DNA of 18,228 nt from Gammaproteobacteria bacterium (GTDB lineage: Bacteria; Pseudomonadota; Gammaproteobacteria; GRL18): the NCBI GenBank assembly GCA_024511395.1, contig JANELJ010000006.1, positions 1 through 18,228 of the forward strand. Reading direction: 5' to 3'. The position numbers and the translations under genes are program-made. The notes beneath the pieces are model-generated. The model was not told the DNA's origin and made no database searches. It saw only the letters and a list, made by a program, of their open reading frames with translations. This document shows positions 1-6,677 of the stretch, piece by piece. The first letter of the stretch is position 1. Each line of letters opens with the position of its first letter.

Positions 1-402
1 ATGAACATTCCCCCTGACTCTTCCAAGCCAATACCACCCCCTGGATTCAACGGATTTAAACCAGGTAATGCGATAAATCGCATCACTGATTAAGATAGGC
101 TTGCTTCCATCGGGCAGCAGTGGATGGGACTCTTTGCCAATTAAGTAGTCTGTCATCATTTTATAAATTAAAGAGCGCTCTTGATGAAGTTTATTATTAC
201 CTATCAATCTATCCATGCGCTTTATATCATGTTTGGTGCTGGTGACAGAATTTTCTCTTAAATTCCTCACCAAACTGGTTACACTAATTTGGTGGTGGTT
301 TATACCTGATAATACTCCAGCCATTAAGGCATTTAAACGGGTTTTATGGATATCAGGGCAGGTTCTTTCTAACATTTTATGTAATAATTTAGCGGCTTTC
401 AT
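1..402 (-). pseudogene. IS10-like transposase, partial at window edge, with probable internal deletion
   Basis: The frame is open for 134 codons from ATG at 402 to the window edge. The first 95 or so residues follow the N-terminal part of the Tn10/IS10 transposase: KTRLNALMAGV, then TKHDIKRMDRLIGNNKLHQER, then a run to SHPLL. The next residues, LPDGSKPILISDA...WFKSVESRGWYWLGRVRG, match a region some 50-60 residues further on in IS10, around its second catalytic Asp (the D of SDA). The stretch between them, which in IS10 holds the first catalytic Asp (VDWSD), is absent and the frame is kept. An active DDE enzyme is therefore unlikely. An in-frame ATG at 456 would add 18 residues, but the start at 402 gives the same N-terminal spacing as IS10. 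The deletion is inferred from memory of IS10, not from an alignment. Confidence 0.7.
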
Positions 403-513
403 GGGGTTCTTTTGATTTGTTTTTTGGTCGAAACAAATTTGTTCATATTTCACCATGAAAATCGATCTTATTTAAACCTCGAATTTTCTAATAAATTCGT
501 GGGGATACATCAG
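1..513 (-). mobile_element. IS4-family (IS10-like) insertion sequence, one end, running off the left edge
   Basis: The element is read on the minus strand and its start-side terminus lies at 513. Read inward from 513 the end begins CTGATGTATCCCCACGAA. This resembles the IS10 end as I remember it (CTGAGAGATCCCC...), sharing the pattern CTGAnnnATCCCC. A transposase frame follows from 402 down to the window edge. The other terminus and any target duplication lie outside the window, so the element's full length cannot be judged. It sits about 100 bp beyond the 3' end of a broken sugar kinase, in AT-rich sequence. The family call rests on both the end and the protein. The exact boundary is inferred from the end motif alone. 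Confidence 0.75.
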
Positions 514-616
514 CTTTTATAGAATATTTTTGTCGTTTTTGTTGTTAGATTATTATGTTGTTATTATTCAGTTATTAATAATAAGCTATGGAAAAATAAC
601 CTTTTTTTTCAAGTGA
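514..616. other. AT-rich spacer between insertion sequence and kinase remnant
   Basis: No coding frame is supported here. It holds an all-A/T inverted repeat, TTATTATT at 561-568 against AATAATAA at 577-584, and a run of eight T at 602-609. On the minus strand this is the region downstream of the kinase, but no GC-rich stem precedes a T-tract in that direction, so I do not call a terminator. Confidence 0.4.
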
Positions 617-1480
617 TTAAAACTTTTTCGTACATTTTTCTGCAGCTTTCCTACAGGCATACAGCAGGCTTTGTGTTAATGACTGCTGTTTAAGCTGCTG
701 ATGAATCATTGCCGTATTAAAAACATCACCGGCCCCTAATGAATCCACTGTATCTACCCTGAAACCATCCTGCCAGTAAAAGTCCTGCTTAAATGCTGCC
801 CCTGCACCGGCTTTACCCTAGGCACATACAATAAGCGCTTGCGGGTATTGCCGTTTTTTCTCCAGGCAAAAAGAATGGGCATCCGGGGTTTTACTGTTTT
901 GGGCATATTGTTTTGAAAATAACACCATATCTGCATAAGGGATCAGAGTTTCGATATTATCTCTGATTTTCTCAATCTCCAGAGAAATACGGACTTTTGG
1001 CAAACGTTTCCTGCACAATTGCATCATTTTCTGGGTGTGTTTAATATTTCTGCCTTCAAAGTGAAACCAGTCAAAATTTTCCAGGGGAAGCTGTTTAAAG
1101 GTTTCAAAAGAGTATTCAGCCAGATCCCTGTAATGGCAGATAGTTCTGGAGCCTGTGGCACGGCTCAGGCTGATATAAGAAGTAGGTATGCCACTGTCTA
1201 GCAACTGAACATATTGAATATTAACCCGGTACTGTTGCAGGTCATCAATAATAATCTGGCTGTCCTGATCACCAGCATTCTCTTCTGCAAGAGGTGTTAC
1301 ACAGGTTCCTGCCCAGAAACACTGATGGCCAAGGTTAGAGAGAACCACTGCCGTATTGGTAGCATTGCCGCCGCGGGTAATGGACTGAGACAGAATACGA
1401 ACTTCATCTTCTTCGGGATAGCTTGCAAGCTCATTGATAATATCAACGGTGGCAATTCCTGTGTAGAGTATTTTAGCCAT
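617..1480 (-). pseudogene. Ketohexokinase-like PfkB-family sugar kinase interrupted by an in-frame amber codon
   Basis: An open frame runs from ATG at 1480 to TAG at 820-818 (220 residues). It continues in the same frame for 66 more codons to TAA at 619-617, giving 287 codons in all. Human ketohexokinase is 298 residues. Before the stop, the protein matches the ribokinase fold and specifically ketohexokinase: a GGNATNTAVVLSNLG substrate-binding segment near residue 37, WFHFEGRN near 138, and EIEK..R. After the stop, the PfkB signature DTVDSLGAGDVFN is intact, with the catalytic Asp at about residue 252. The stop replaces the Trp of the family's CAW motif (here CA-stop-GKAGAGA). The truncated product would lack the catalytic Asp and most of the ATP site, so it should be inactive unless the amber is read through. 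The ATG directly abuts the queG TAA (no gap), so it is probably co-transcribed and translationally coupled. The substrate (fructose or another ketose) is inferred from similarity only. Confidence 0.8.
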
Positions 1481-2572
1481 TTATTGAACCTGTTTTAACG
1501 CCCAGTCAATGTGCTCCTGAACCATGGCAGAAGCGGTTTGTTTATTTTTCAGAGCCTGAATAATATCAGCTTGATTTTCAGGTTTTTCGGCCAGGCAGTT
1601 GCCCAAAGCCACCGCAATATTTCTTAACCAGGACTCATGGCCGATACGACGAATGGCAGTACCCTCGGTGCTTTTTAGAAACTGTTCTTCGCTCCAGGCA
1701 AATAAGTCCAGTAAGTGCGGACTTGCCAGGTCGCCCCGGGCAAAATAATTGCTTTCAGCGGTCTGCTGAGAAAACCGGTTCCAGGGACAGAACAGCTGAC
1801 AGTCATCACAGCCGTATATACGGTTGCCCATTAGTGGACGTAAGGGTTCTGGAATGGCTGACCGGGATTCAATGGTCAGGTAGGAAATACATAAGCGGGA
1901 ATCCACAATATAAGGTTCCACAATAGCCTGAGTCGGGCAGGTATCCATGCATTTAGTACAGTTGCCGCAGTGGTTTACAGCAGGGGTATCAATGGGCAGG
2001 GGCAGGTTGGTAAATATTTCACCTAAAAAAAACCAGGAACCGGTTTTTTCCTGTAACACGTTGGAATGCTTGCCTATCCAGCCCAGTCCGGCTTTTTCTG
2101 CCAGTGGTTTTTCCAGTACCGGAGCGCTGTCGGTAAAAACCCGGTAGCCAAAGGGCCCGATTTTCTGCTCCAGGCGGGAGGCCAGTTTCTGCAGACGTTT
2201 TTTTACCACTTTGTGATAATCCCGTCCCAGGCTGTAGCGGGCAATATAGCCTTTTTCAGTCTGTTCAAGTAAGTCTATGGCATGTTCCGGATCTTCCGGA
2301 AAATAATCCATCCGTACGCAAATAATACTCAGGGTACCCTGTTCCAGTTCGGCTGGCCGGGTGCGTTTGCTGCCGTGACGGGACATATAGGCCATTTCAC
2401 CATGCATCTGCTGCTCCAGCCAGTGATTAAAGCGTTGTTCAGCAATGGTTAAGTCCGTATCGGTTATACCTGTAGCTTGAAAGCCCAGCTCTTTAGCCCA
2501 GAGTTTTATGGTCTGAGCCAGTTCATGCAGTTCCTCAGGGTTGAAATTATCAGTGTTATTTTGTGCTTTCAT
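1481..2572 (-). CDS. queG: Epoxyqueuosine reductase QueG
   Basis: QueG performs the last step of queuosine synthesis in tRNA, reducing epoxyqueuosine to queuosine at wobble position 34. It is a cobalamin- and iron-sulfur-dependent cytosolic enzyme. The 363-residue protein shows FTDSAPVLEK around residue 146, whose Asp148 fits the family's catalytic acid. It has one cysteine cluster motif CGNCTKCMDTCP (Cys 202, 205, 208, 212) and a second, CDDCQLFCPWN (Cys 255, 258, 262), as expected for two 4Fe-4S clusters. A C-terminal helical repeat segment follows. Length is normal for the family (E. coli about 379). It is divergent from tsaE, as in E. coli, and followed without a gap by the kinase remnant. 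There is no visible Shine-Dalgarno before the ATG at 2572, and a possible promoter lies only five bases upstream. Confidence 0.95.
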   Translation of the reverse strand: MKAQNNTDNFNPEELHELAQTIKLWAKELGFQATGITDTDLTIAEQRFNHWLEQQMHGEMAYMSRHGSKRTRPAELEQGTLSIICVRMDYFPEDPEHAIDLLEQTEKGYIARYSLGRDYHKVVKKRLQKLASRLEQKIGPFGYRVFTDSAPVLEKPLAEKAGLGWIGKHSNVLQEKTGSWFFLGEIFTNLPLPIDTPAVNHCGNCTKCMDTCPTQAIVEPYIVDSRLCISYLTIESRSAIPEPLRPLMGNRIYGCDDCQLFCPWNRFSQQTAESNYFARGDLASPHLLDLFAWSEEQFLKSTEGTAIRRIGHESWLRNIAVALGNCLAEKPENQADIIQALKNKQTASAMVQEHIDWALKQVQ

Positions 2573-2577
2573 TCAAT

Positions 2578-2606
2578 ACAATAGGTGTCTTTAATTAGCA
2601 GAACAA
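2578..2606 (-). promoter_or_regulatory. Possible sigma70-type promoter for queG
   Basis: On the minus strand, TTGTTC (2606-2601) and TATTGT (2583-2578) are separated by 17 bp. Each matches four of six consensus bases. The -10 box ends five bases before the queG ATG, so a start site at the usual distance would fall on the ATG and give a leaderless message. A second -10-like box, TATAGT (2612-2607), lacks a good -35. This is a weak call from sequence alone. Confidence 0.3.
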
Positions 2607-2666
2607 ACTATACCCGGTCATTCATCTATTTATTCCCACTCCCCCTGGGAGAGGGCATTATTTTTT

Positions 2667-3284
2667 ATGTCAAATTTACATTATAACAAAGAATACTCCT
2701 TAACCGCTTTTCTTCCTGATGAGTCCGCCATGATCAGTCTGGGGGCTCAGCTGGCAGCACGGATTCACCCCGGTACCGTTATTTACCTTGATGGTGATCT
2801 GGGCGCCGGGAAAACAACTCTGGTCAGAGGATTTTTAAGAGCCTGTGGACACCGGGGAGCCGTAAAAAGTCCAACTTTTACCGTTGTTGAGCCCTACGCT
2901 CTTGATTATAATAAATTATATGATTACAATCAGTTACAGGTAGATCTTAAACAGAATGATCGGATAGATCCTCTAAGTATTTCAAAAACTGATAAATCTG
3001 GTGTAAACTTAAAGAGCAGCAAGACCAGACAGTTGCAAAAAGTTTATCATTTTGATTTATATCGGCTCGAGGATCCGGAAGAGCTGGAATATCTGGGAAT
3101 TCGGGATTATCTGGATGGTCAGGCCATTGCATTGATAGAATGGCCTGCAAAAAGTGAGGGTGTATTACCCAAAGCGGATTTGTTAATTAAAATCACTCAT
3201 CAGAAACAGGGACGGGAGATTGAGTTGCGGGCGGAATCAGAACTTGGTAAGGCAATAGTTTCTAGGCTGGCATTAAGCCTCTGA
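2667..3284 (+). CDS. tsaE: tRNA threonylcarbamoyladenosine (t6A) biosynthesis ATPase TsaE, with internal insertion
   Basis: TsaE is the small ATPase that works with TsaB and TsaD to make t6A37 in ANN-decoding tRNAs. The Walker A motif GDLGAGKTT is at residues 43-51, followed by [12 protein letters not shown] (67-77) and, later, [24 protein letters not shown] (126-149). [10 protein letters not shown] and the QGRE segment are also family features. The protein has 205 residues against about 153 for E. coli. The excess is one hydrophilic insertion of about 45 residues (81-125) placed exactly between VEPY and HFDLYR, two active-site segments. The flanks are intact, so the gene is probably functional. 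The ATG has a purine-rich GGGAGAGGG about 10 bp upstream. nnr (yjeF), which precedes tsaE in E. coli, is absent here. Confidence 0.93.
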   Translation: MSNLHYNKEYSLTAFLPDESAMISLGAQLAARIHPGTVIYLDGDLGAGKTTLVRGFLRACGHRGAVKSPTFTVVEPYALDYNKLYDYNQLQVDLKQNDRIDPLSISKTDKSGVNLKSSKTRQLQKVYHFDLYRLEDPEELEYLGIRDYLDGQAIALIEWPAKSEGVLPKADLLIKITHQKQGREIELRAESELGKAIVSRLALSL

Positions 3285-3320
3285 GCAGGCTGCGGTTTAA
3301 TGAAAGGCGGGGTAAGAATT

Positions 3321-4721
3321 ATGAGTATATTTAAAATAACAATAACGGCCATCAGACAGCAGTTTATTGCCCGGTTTTTCCTTTGTATGGCTGTCCTGTT
3401 TTTTTCAGTCGATGTTTATGCCGCTATTGCCAAAGTAAACGGCGTGCGTATGTGGGCGTCTCCCGATTCAACCCGTCTGGTTATTGACTTAAACCGGGGG
3501 GTAGAACATCGCCTGAGTTCCCTGTCTAATCCTGAACGGGTGGTTATTGATATTAGCGGAGCCAGATTATCCGGACCTTTGCCCAGTCTGAATTATAAAT
3601 CGGATTCTATCAGTGATATTCGTACCGCACAGAAAAAAAACAATACTCTGCGCATGGTGCTGGATCTGAAACATAAGGTTCATCCCAAAAGTTTCCTGCT
3701 TAAACCCAATAAAAAATACGGTTATCGTCTGGTCATTGATCTTGAAAAAGAAACGGACAATAAAAAAAGTAATGCACCCCGAATTGTTAAAAGCGTTAAT
3801 TCATCCAGAAAACGTGATTTAATTGTGGCTATTGATGCCGGTCATGGGGGGGATGACCCAGGTGCTGTCGGTCCCCGGGGGACTAAGGAAAAACACGTCG
3901 TCCTGCAGATTGCCCACAAATTGTGGGACATGATTAACCGTAAACCGGGTATGAAAGCCGTCATGATCCGTGACGGTGATTATTATATCAGTCTGCGCGG
4001 ACGTACCCGTAAAGCCCGCAAACTGAATGCCGATATTTTTATTTCTATCCACGCCGATGCTTTTAGAAATCCCAAAGCCAGAGGAGCTTCAGTCTTTATT
4101 CTGTCTTCCCGCGGAGCGACCAGTGAAGCGGCCAAATGGCTGGCAAAAAAGGAAAACGAGGCGGATTTAGTGGGTGGTGTCAGTCTGGATGATAAAGATG
4201 ATATGTTGGCAAAAATGCTGCTGGACTTATCCCAGACAGCCACTATTGAAGCCAGCAGCAGTGTCGCAAGCCGGGTTCTGTCCCGCCTGAAAACCGTAGG
4301 CAATACCCATAAACATAAAGTAGAACGGGCTGGTTTTGTGGTTTTAAAATCGCCGGATATTCCTTCATTACTGGTTGAAACCGGTTTTATTTCCAACCCT
4401 AAAGAAGAACGCCTTCTACGCAGTTCCTCCTATCAGAAGAAACTGGCCAGTGCGATCCTGACCGGTGTGGACAGTTATTTTAAACAATATCCCGTACCGG
4501 GCACTGTGTATGCAAAGGATACACTGCTCAATCCTCAGGATATGAGCAGGCTGACCACCAATTCCCTGAAGAAAAAGCGTACTCATAAAGTGGTTCGTGG
4601 GGATACCCTGTCAGCCATTTCCAAACGCTACCAGGTCAGTGTCTCTTCAATCAAGCAGGTTAACAGGCTGAAAAATAATACCCTGTATGTAGGCAAGGTT
4701 TTAAGCATCCCCCGATCCTGA
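3321..4721 (+). CDS. amiB: N-acetylmuramoyl-L-alanine amidase, AmiB type (AMIN + Amidase_3 + LysM)
   Basis: This periplasmic zinc amidase cuts the stem peptide from MurNAc, splitting septal peptidoglycan at division. Residue numbers count from ATG 3321. A signal peptide with a hydrophobic core spans roughly residues 18-34 (ending near VYAA). An AMIN domain (about 35-143) follows, with its repeated VIDI/VLDL/VIDL strands. The Amidase_3 domain starts at LIVAIDAGHGG. Zinc and catalytic residues fit His175 (DAGHGG), Glu190 (KEK), His244 (SIHAD) and Glu353 (VETGF). A C-terminal LysM repeat begins near 422 (HKVVRGDTLSAISKRY). An upstream in-frame ATG at 3300 would add seven residues, but GGGGTAAG just before 3321 fits a ribosome site for the later start. 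Its place between tsaE and mutL supports AmiB rather than AmiC. The segment near residues 280-320 may be the regulatory helix region seen in EnvC/NlpD-controlled amidases. Confidence 0.93.
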   Translation: MSIFKITITAIRQQFIARFFLCMAVLFFSVDVYAAIAKVNGVRMWASPDSTRLVIDLNRGVEHRLSSLSNPERVVIDISGARLSGPLPSLNYKSDSISDIRTAQKKNNTLRMVLDLKHKVHPKSFLLKPNKKYGYRLVIDLEKETDNKKSNAPRIVKSVNSSRKRDLIVAIDAGHGGDDPGAVGPRGTKEKHVVLQIAHKLWDMINRKPGMKAVMIRDGDYYISLRGRTRKARKLNADIFISIHADAFRNPKARGASVFILSSRGATSEAAKWLAKKENEADLVGGVSLDDKDDMLAKMLLDLSQTATIEASSSVASRVLSRLKTVGNTHKHKVERAGFVVLKSPDIPSLLVETGFISNPKEERLLRSSSYQKKLASAILTGVDSYFKQYPVPGTVYAKDTLLNPQDMSRLTTNSLKKKRTHKVVRGDTLSAISKRYQVSVSSIKQVNRLKNNTLYVGKVLSIPRS

Positions 4722-4783
4722 TTCCTTGTGTCTGTTATTTAAGGTAAACTACCGGTAACTACTCAGAACTTAACTGGCAACAA

Positions 4784-4816
4784 ATGGAGTTTTACCGTTA
4801 CTACCCCCTGTATTAA
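4784..4816 (+). other. Possible ten-codon mini-ORF in front of mutL
   Basis: ATG at 4784 opens a ten-codon frame, MEFYRYYPLY, ending at TAA 4814-4816. Its stop overlaps by one base an ATT codon (4812-4814) that lies in the mutL frame, an arrangement like the ATGA or TAATG junctions of coupled genes. The mini-ORF has only a poor ribosome site. It may instead mark an original mutL start separated from the rest by a one-base indel in the C5 run at 4804-4808. Nothing shows that it is translated. Confidence 0.2.
4786..4789 (+). promoter_or_regulatory. Shine-Dalgarno-like GGAG positioned for a mutL start at 4797
   Basis: GGAG is followed by a 7-base spacer (TTTTACC) and then GTT at 4797, the place where the family length predicts the mutL start. 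It is the only good Shine-Dalgarno core in the amiB-mutL gap, apart from a more distant AAGG at 4741-4744. Confidence 0.45.
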
Positions 4817-6677
4817 ACCCCTTAGTTTACAGCTGGCCAACCAGATTGCCGCCGGCGAAGTGGTTGAACGTCCGGCTTCTGTGGTTAAAGAATTACTGGA
4901 AAATGCCATTGATGCGTGTAGTCAGCAAATTCAGATAGATATTGATCGAGGCGGCAGCTCCCTGATACGGGTTATAGATGACGGTGTCGGCATCAGTAAA
5001 GCGGAACTGGCTTTGGCGGTTTCCCGCCATGCAACCAGTAAACTCAGCACACTGAATGAACTGGAACATATTGCCAGTCTGGGATTTCGCGGTGAAGCAC
5101 TGGCCAGTATCAGTGCCGTTTCCCGCCTGTCCATTCAAAGCAAACCGGAACAGCAGGCACAGGCTTGGCGGATTAATACTGGCACTGATACCGACTTTGC
5201 CAACTACCAAGCAGAACCGGAACCGGTAGCTGGTTCAACAGGCACCATTGTAGAAGTCCGGGATCTTTTTTTTAATACGCCCGCCCGGCGTAAATTTATG
5301 CGTACGGTTAAAACAGAATTTAAACACATTGATGATGTATTTAAACGTATTGCCTTAAGTCGTTTTGATATTGGGTTTAAACTTTCTCATAATAAAAAAG
5401 TCATCCGTAATTTACCTGCAGCTGAAACCTCAAAAACCATTGAATCGCGCATTGGCCGCCTGTTCAGTAGCGAATTTCTGGCCAATAGTTACCGAATTGA
5501 TCTCAGTTCCAAGCATTTCAGTCAAATGGGCACTATCCGCTTATGGGGCTGGGTCAGTAAACCGCACTGGCATCGCAGCCAGCCCGACTGGCAGTATTTT
5601 TATGTTAACGGCCGTTTTATCCGTGACAAACTGGTCAATCATGCCCTGCGTCAGGCCTGTCAGGAATTACTACCGCCGGACAGTTATTTGTCTTACCTGC
5701 TGTATCTGGAAATTGATCCGGGACAGGTGGATGTTAATGTACACCCCACCAAACACGAAGTCCGCTTCCGTCAGACCCGCCTGGTTCATGACTTTATTTA
5801 CAGTGCATTGCACGGGGTTTTAGAGCCCTCAGCAGATCAACAGTCCTCAGCAGAGCAGGAACCTGTTATTGCAGCTAGTAGTGAAAATAATACAGCATCT
5901 CTACATACAGACAGAGACAAAACAGTTTATCGTAATCCTTATTCATCAGTACCTTTCCAAAAAGGTTCTTCTGCTTTATCCCATAAAGATGTAGCAGAAC
6001 ATCTGGAAGGTATGCAGAAGCTGTATCAGAGCCCGACAAAGCAAACTGATTCAGGCCAGACATCAGCAGCTCAACAGCAGAATTTTTTTGGCACATGCCT
6101 GGATGTTTTATTACCGGGTTTTATACTAAGCCAGAACAGGAATCAGGCTGATGAACCGCAACTCTACCTGTTCCAGGTTAAGCCGGTACAGCAGTATATT
6201 CTGCAGCACATTTTTACAGCTGATAAACGAACTCAGTTGCTTATCCCACAGACCGTAGTGCTTAAATCCCGGCAGGTTGATGACTTAATAAACGTTCAGA
6301 AAGCACTGGAACAATGGGGCCTGGAAATCGGCCAGATTGCAGATGATTCATTGATGGTTCGTTCCTTACCGGATCTGCAGGGCATACCGGGCTGTACATT
6401 TAACCTGGAAAAAATGCTTGAAGCGCTATCGGCCTGGTTAAAGGAGCAGAAAAATTTTCAGGCTGAAGAAAACAAACCGGATATTTCTGCTGCTGCAACA
6501 AAAATACTGCTGAATACTCTGCAGACAAAAAGTTTAAGTCTTGCTGAACAGAATCAGTTATTAACAACATTAGCCGGTATGGTTAAACAGTCTTCACCCG
6601 TACCATTATGCAATAAACAACCCTTATGGTTCATTCTTGATAAGGATAAGCTGAGTACTTTATTTAATAATTCATGA
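4797..6677 (+). CDS. mutL: DNA mismatch repair protein MutL (start codon non-standard or damaged)
   Basis: MutL couples MutS mismatch recognition to downstream excision. The GHKL ATPase domain is clear: LANQIAAGEVVERP, VVKELLENAIDA (Glu32 and Asn36 equal E. coli Glu29 and Asn33), IDDGVGI, GFRGEALASI and FFNTPARRKFM. A transducer domain ending VNVHPTKHEVRF follows, then a poorly conserved linker and the C-terminal dimerisation domain. The endonuclease motif DQHA(X)2E is absent: the equivalent strand reads LYLFQVKPVQQYI, as in E. coli-type MutL. The conserved N-terminus reads in frame from 4743 to 4859, yet that stretch has no ATG, GTG or TTG. The first standard start, GTG at 4860, would cut off LANQIAAGE. 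I place the start at 4797 (GTT) because GGAG lies 7 bases upstream and the length then exceeds E. coli by only three residues at this end. ATT at 4812 is the alternative. The end overlaps miaA by four bases (ATGA). Confidence 0.85.
   Translation, partial: VTTPCIKPLSLQLANQIAAGEVVERPASVVKELLENAIDACSQQIQIDIDRGGSSLIRVIDDGVGISKAELALAVSRHATSKLSTLNELEHIASLGFRGEALASISAVSRLSIQSKPEQQAQAWRINTGTDTDFANYQAEPEPVAGSTGTIVEVRDLFFNTPARRKFMRTVKTEFKHIDDVFKRIALSRFDIGFKLSHNKKVIRNLPAAETSKTIESRIGRLFSSEFLANSYRIDLSSKHFSQMGTIRLWGWVSKPHWHRSQPDWQYFYVNGRFIRDKLVNHALRQACQELLPPDSYLSYLLYLEIDPGQVDVNVHPTKHEVRFRQTRLVHDFIYSALHGVLEPSADQQSSAEQEPVIAASSENNTASLHTDRDKTVYRNPYSSVPFQKGSSALSHKDVAEHLEGMQKLYQSPTKQTDSGQTSAAQQQNFFGTCLDVLLPGFILSQNRNQADEPQLYLFQVKPVQQYILQHIFTADKRTQLLIPQTVVLKSRQVDDLINVQKALEQWGLEIGQIADDSLMVRSLPDLQGIPGCTFNLEKMLEALSAWLKEQKNFQAEENKPDISAAATKILLNTLQTKSLSLAEQNQLLTTLAGMVKQSSPVPLCNKQPLWFILDKDKLSTLFNNS

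Noticed and set aside
215..415. Short plus-strand frame in the first 500 bases
   Set aside because: It lies antisense to the recognisable IS10-like transposase and shows no protein signature.
818..820. Pyrrolysine or programmed read-through at the kinase TAG
   Set aside because: TAG ends hflC and the last gene normally. No PYLIS-like structure or known read-through context was seen, and the site aligns with a Trp codon, so a point mutation is simpler.
754..936. 60-codon minus-strand frame across the amber site
   Set aside because: It is a shifted frame of the kinase. The kinase frame itself carries the conserved motifs on both sides of the stop.
2639..2651. CTCCC-CCT-GGGAG hairpin as a terminator or REP element before tsaE
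   Set aside because: The stem is only five base pairs and has no T-tract in the right place. It overlaps the tsaE ribosome site and may matter there, but evidence is too thin.
3983..4396. 137-codon antisense frame inside amiB
   Set aside because: It lies opposite the conserved amidase domain. Composition and sequence look like a shadow of that gene.
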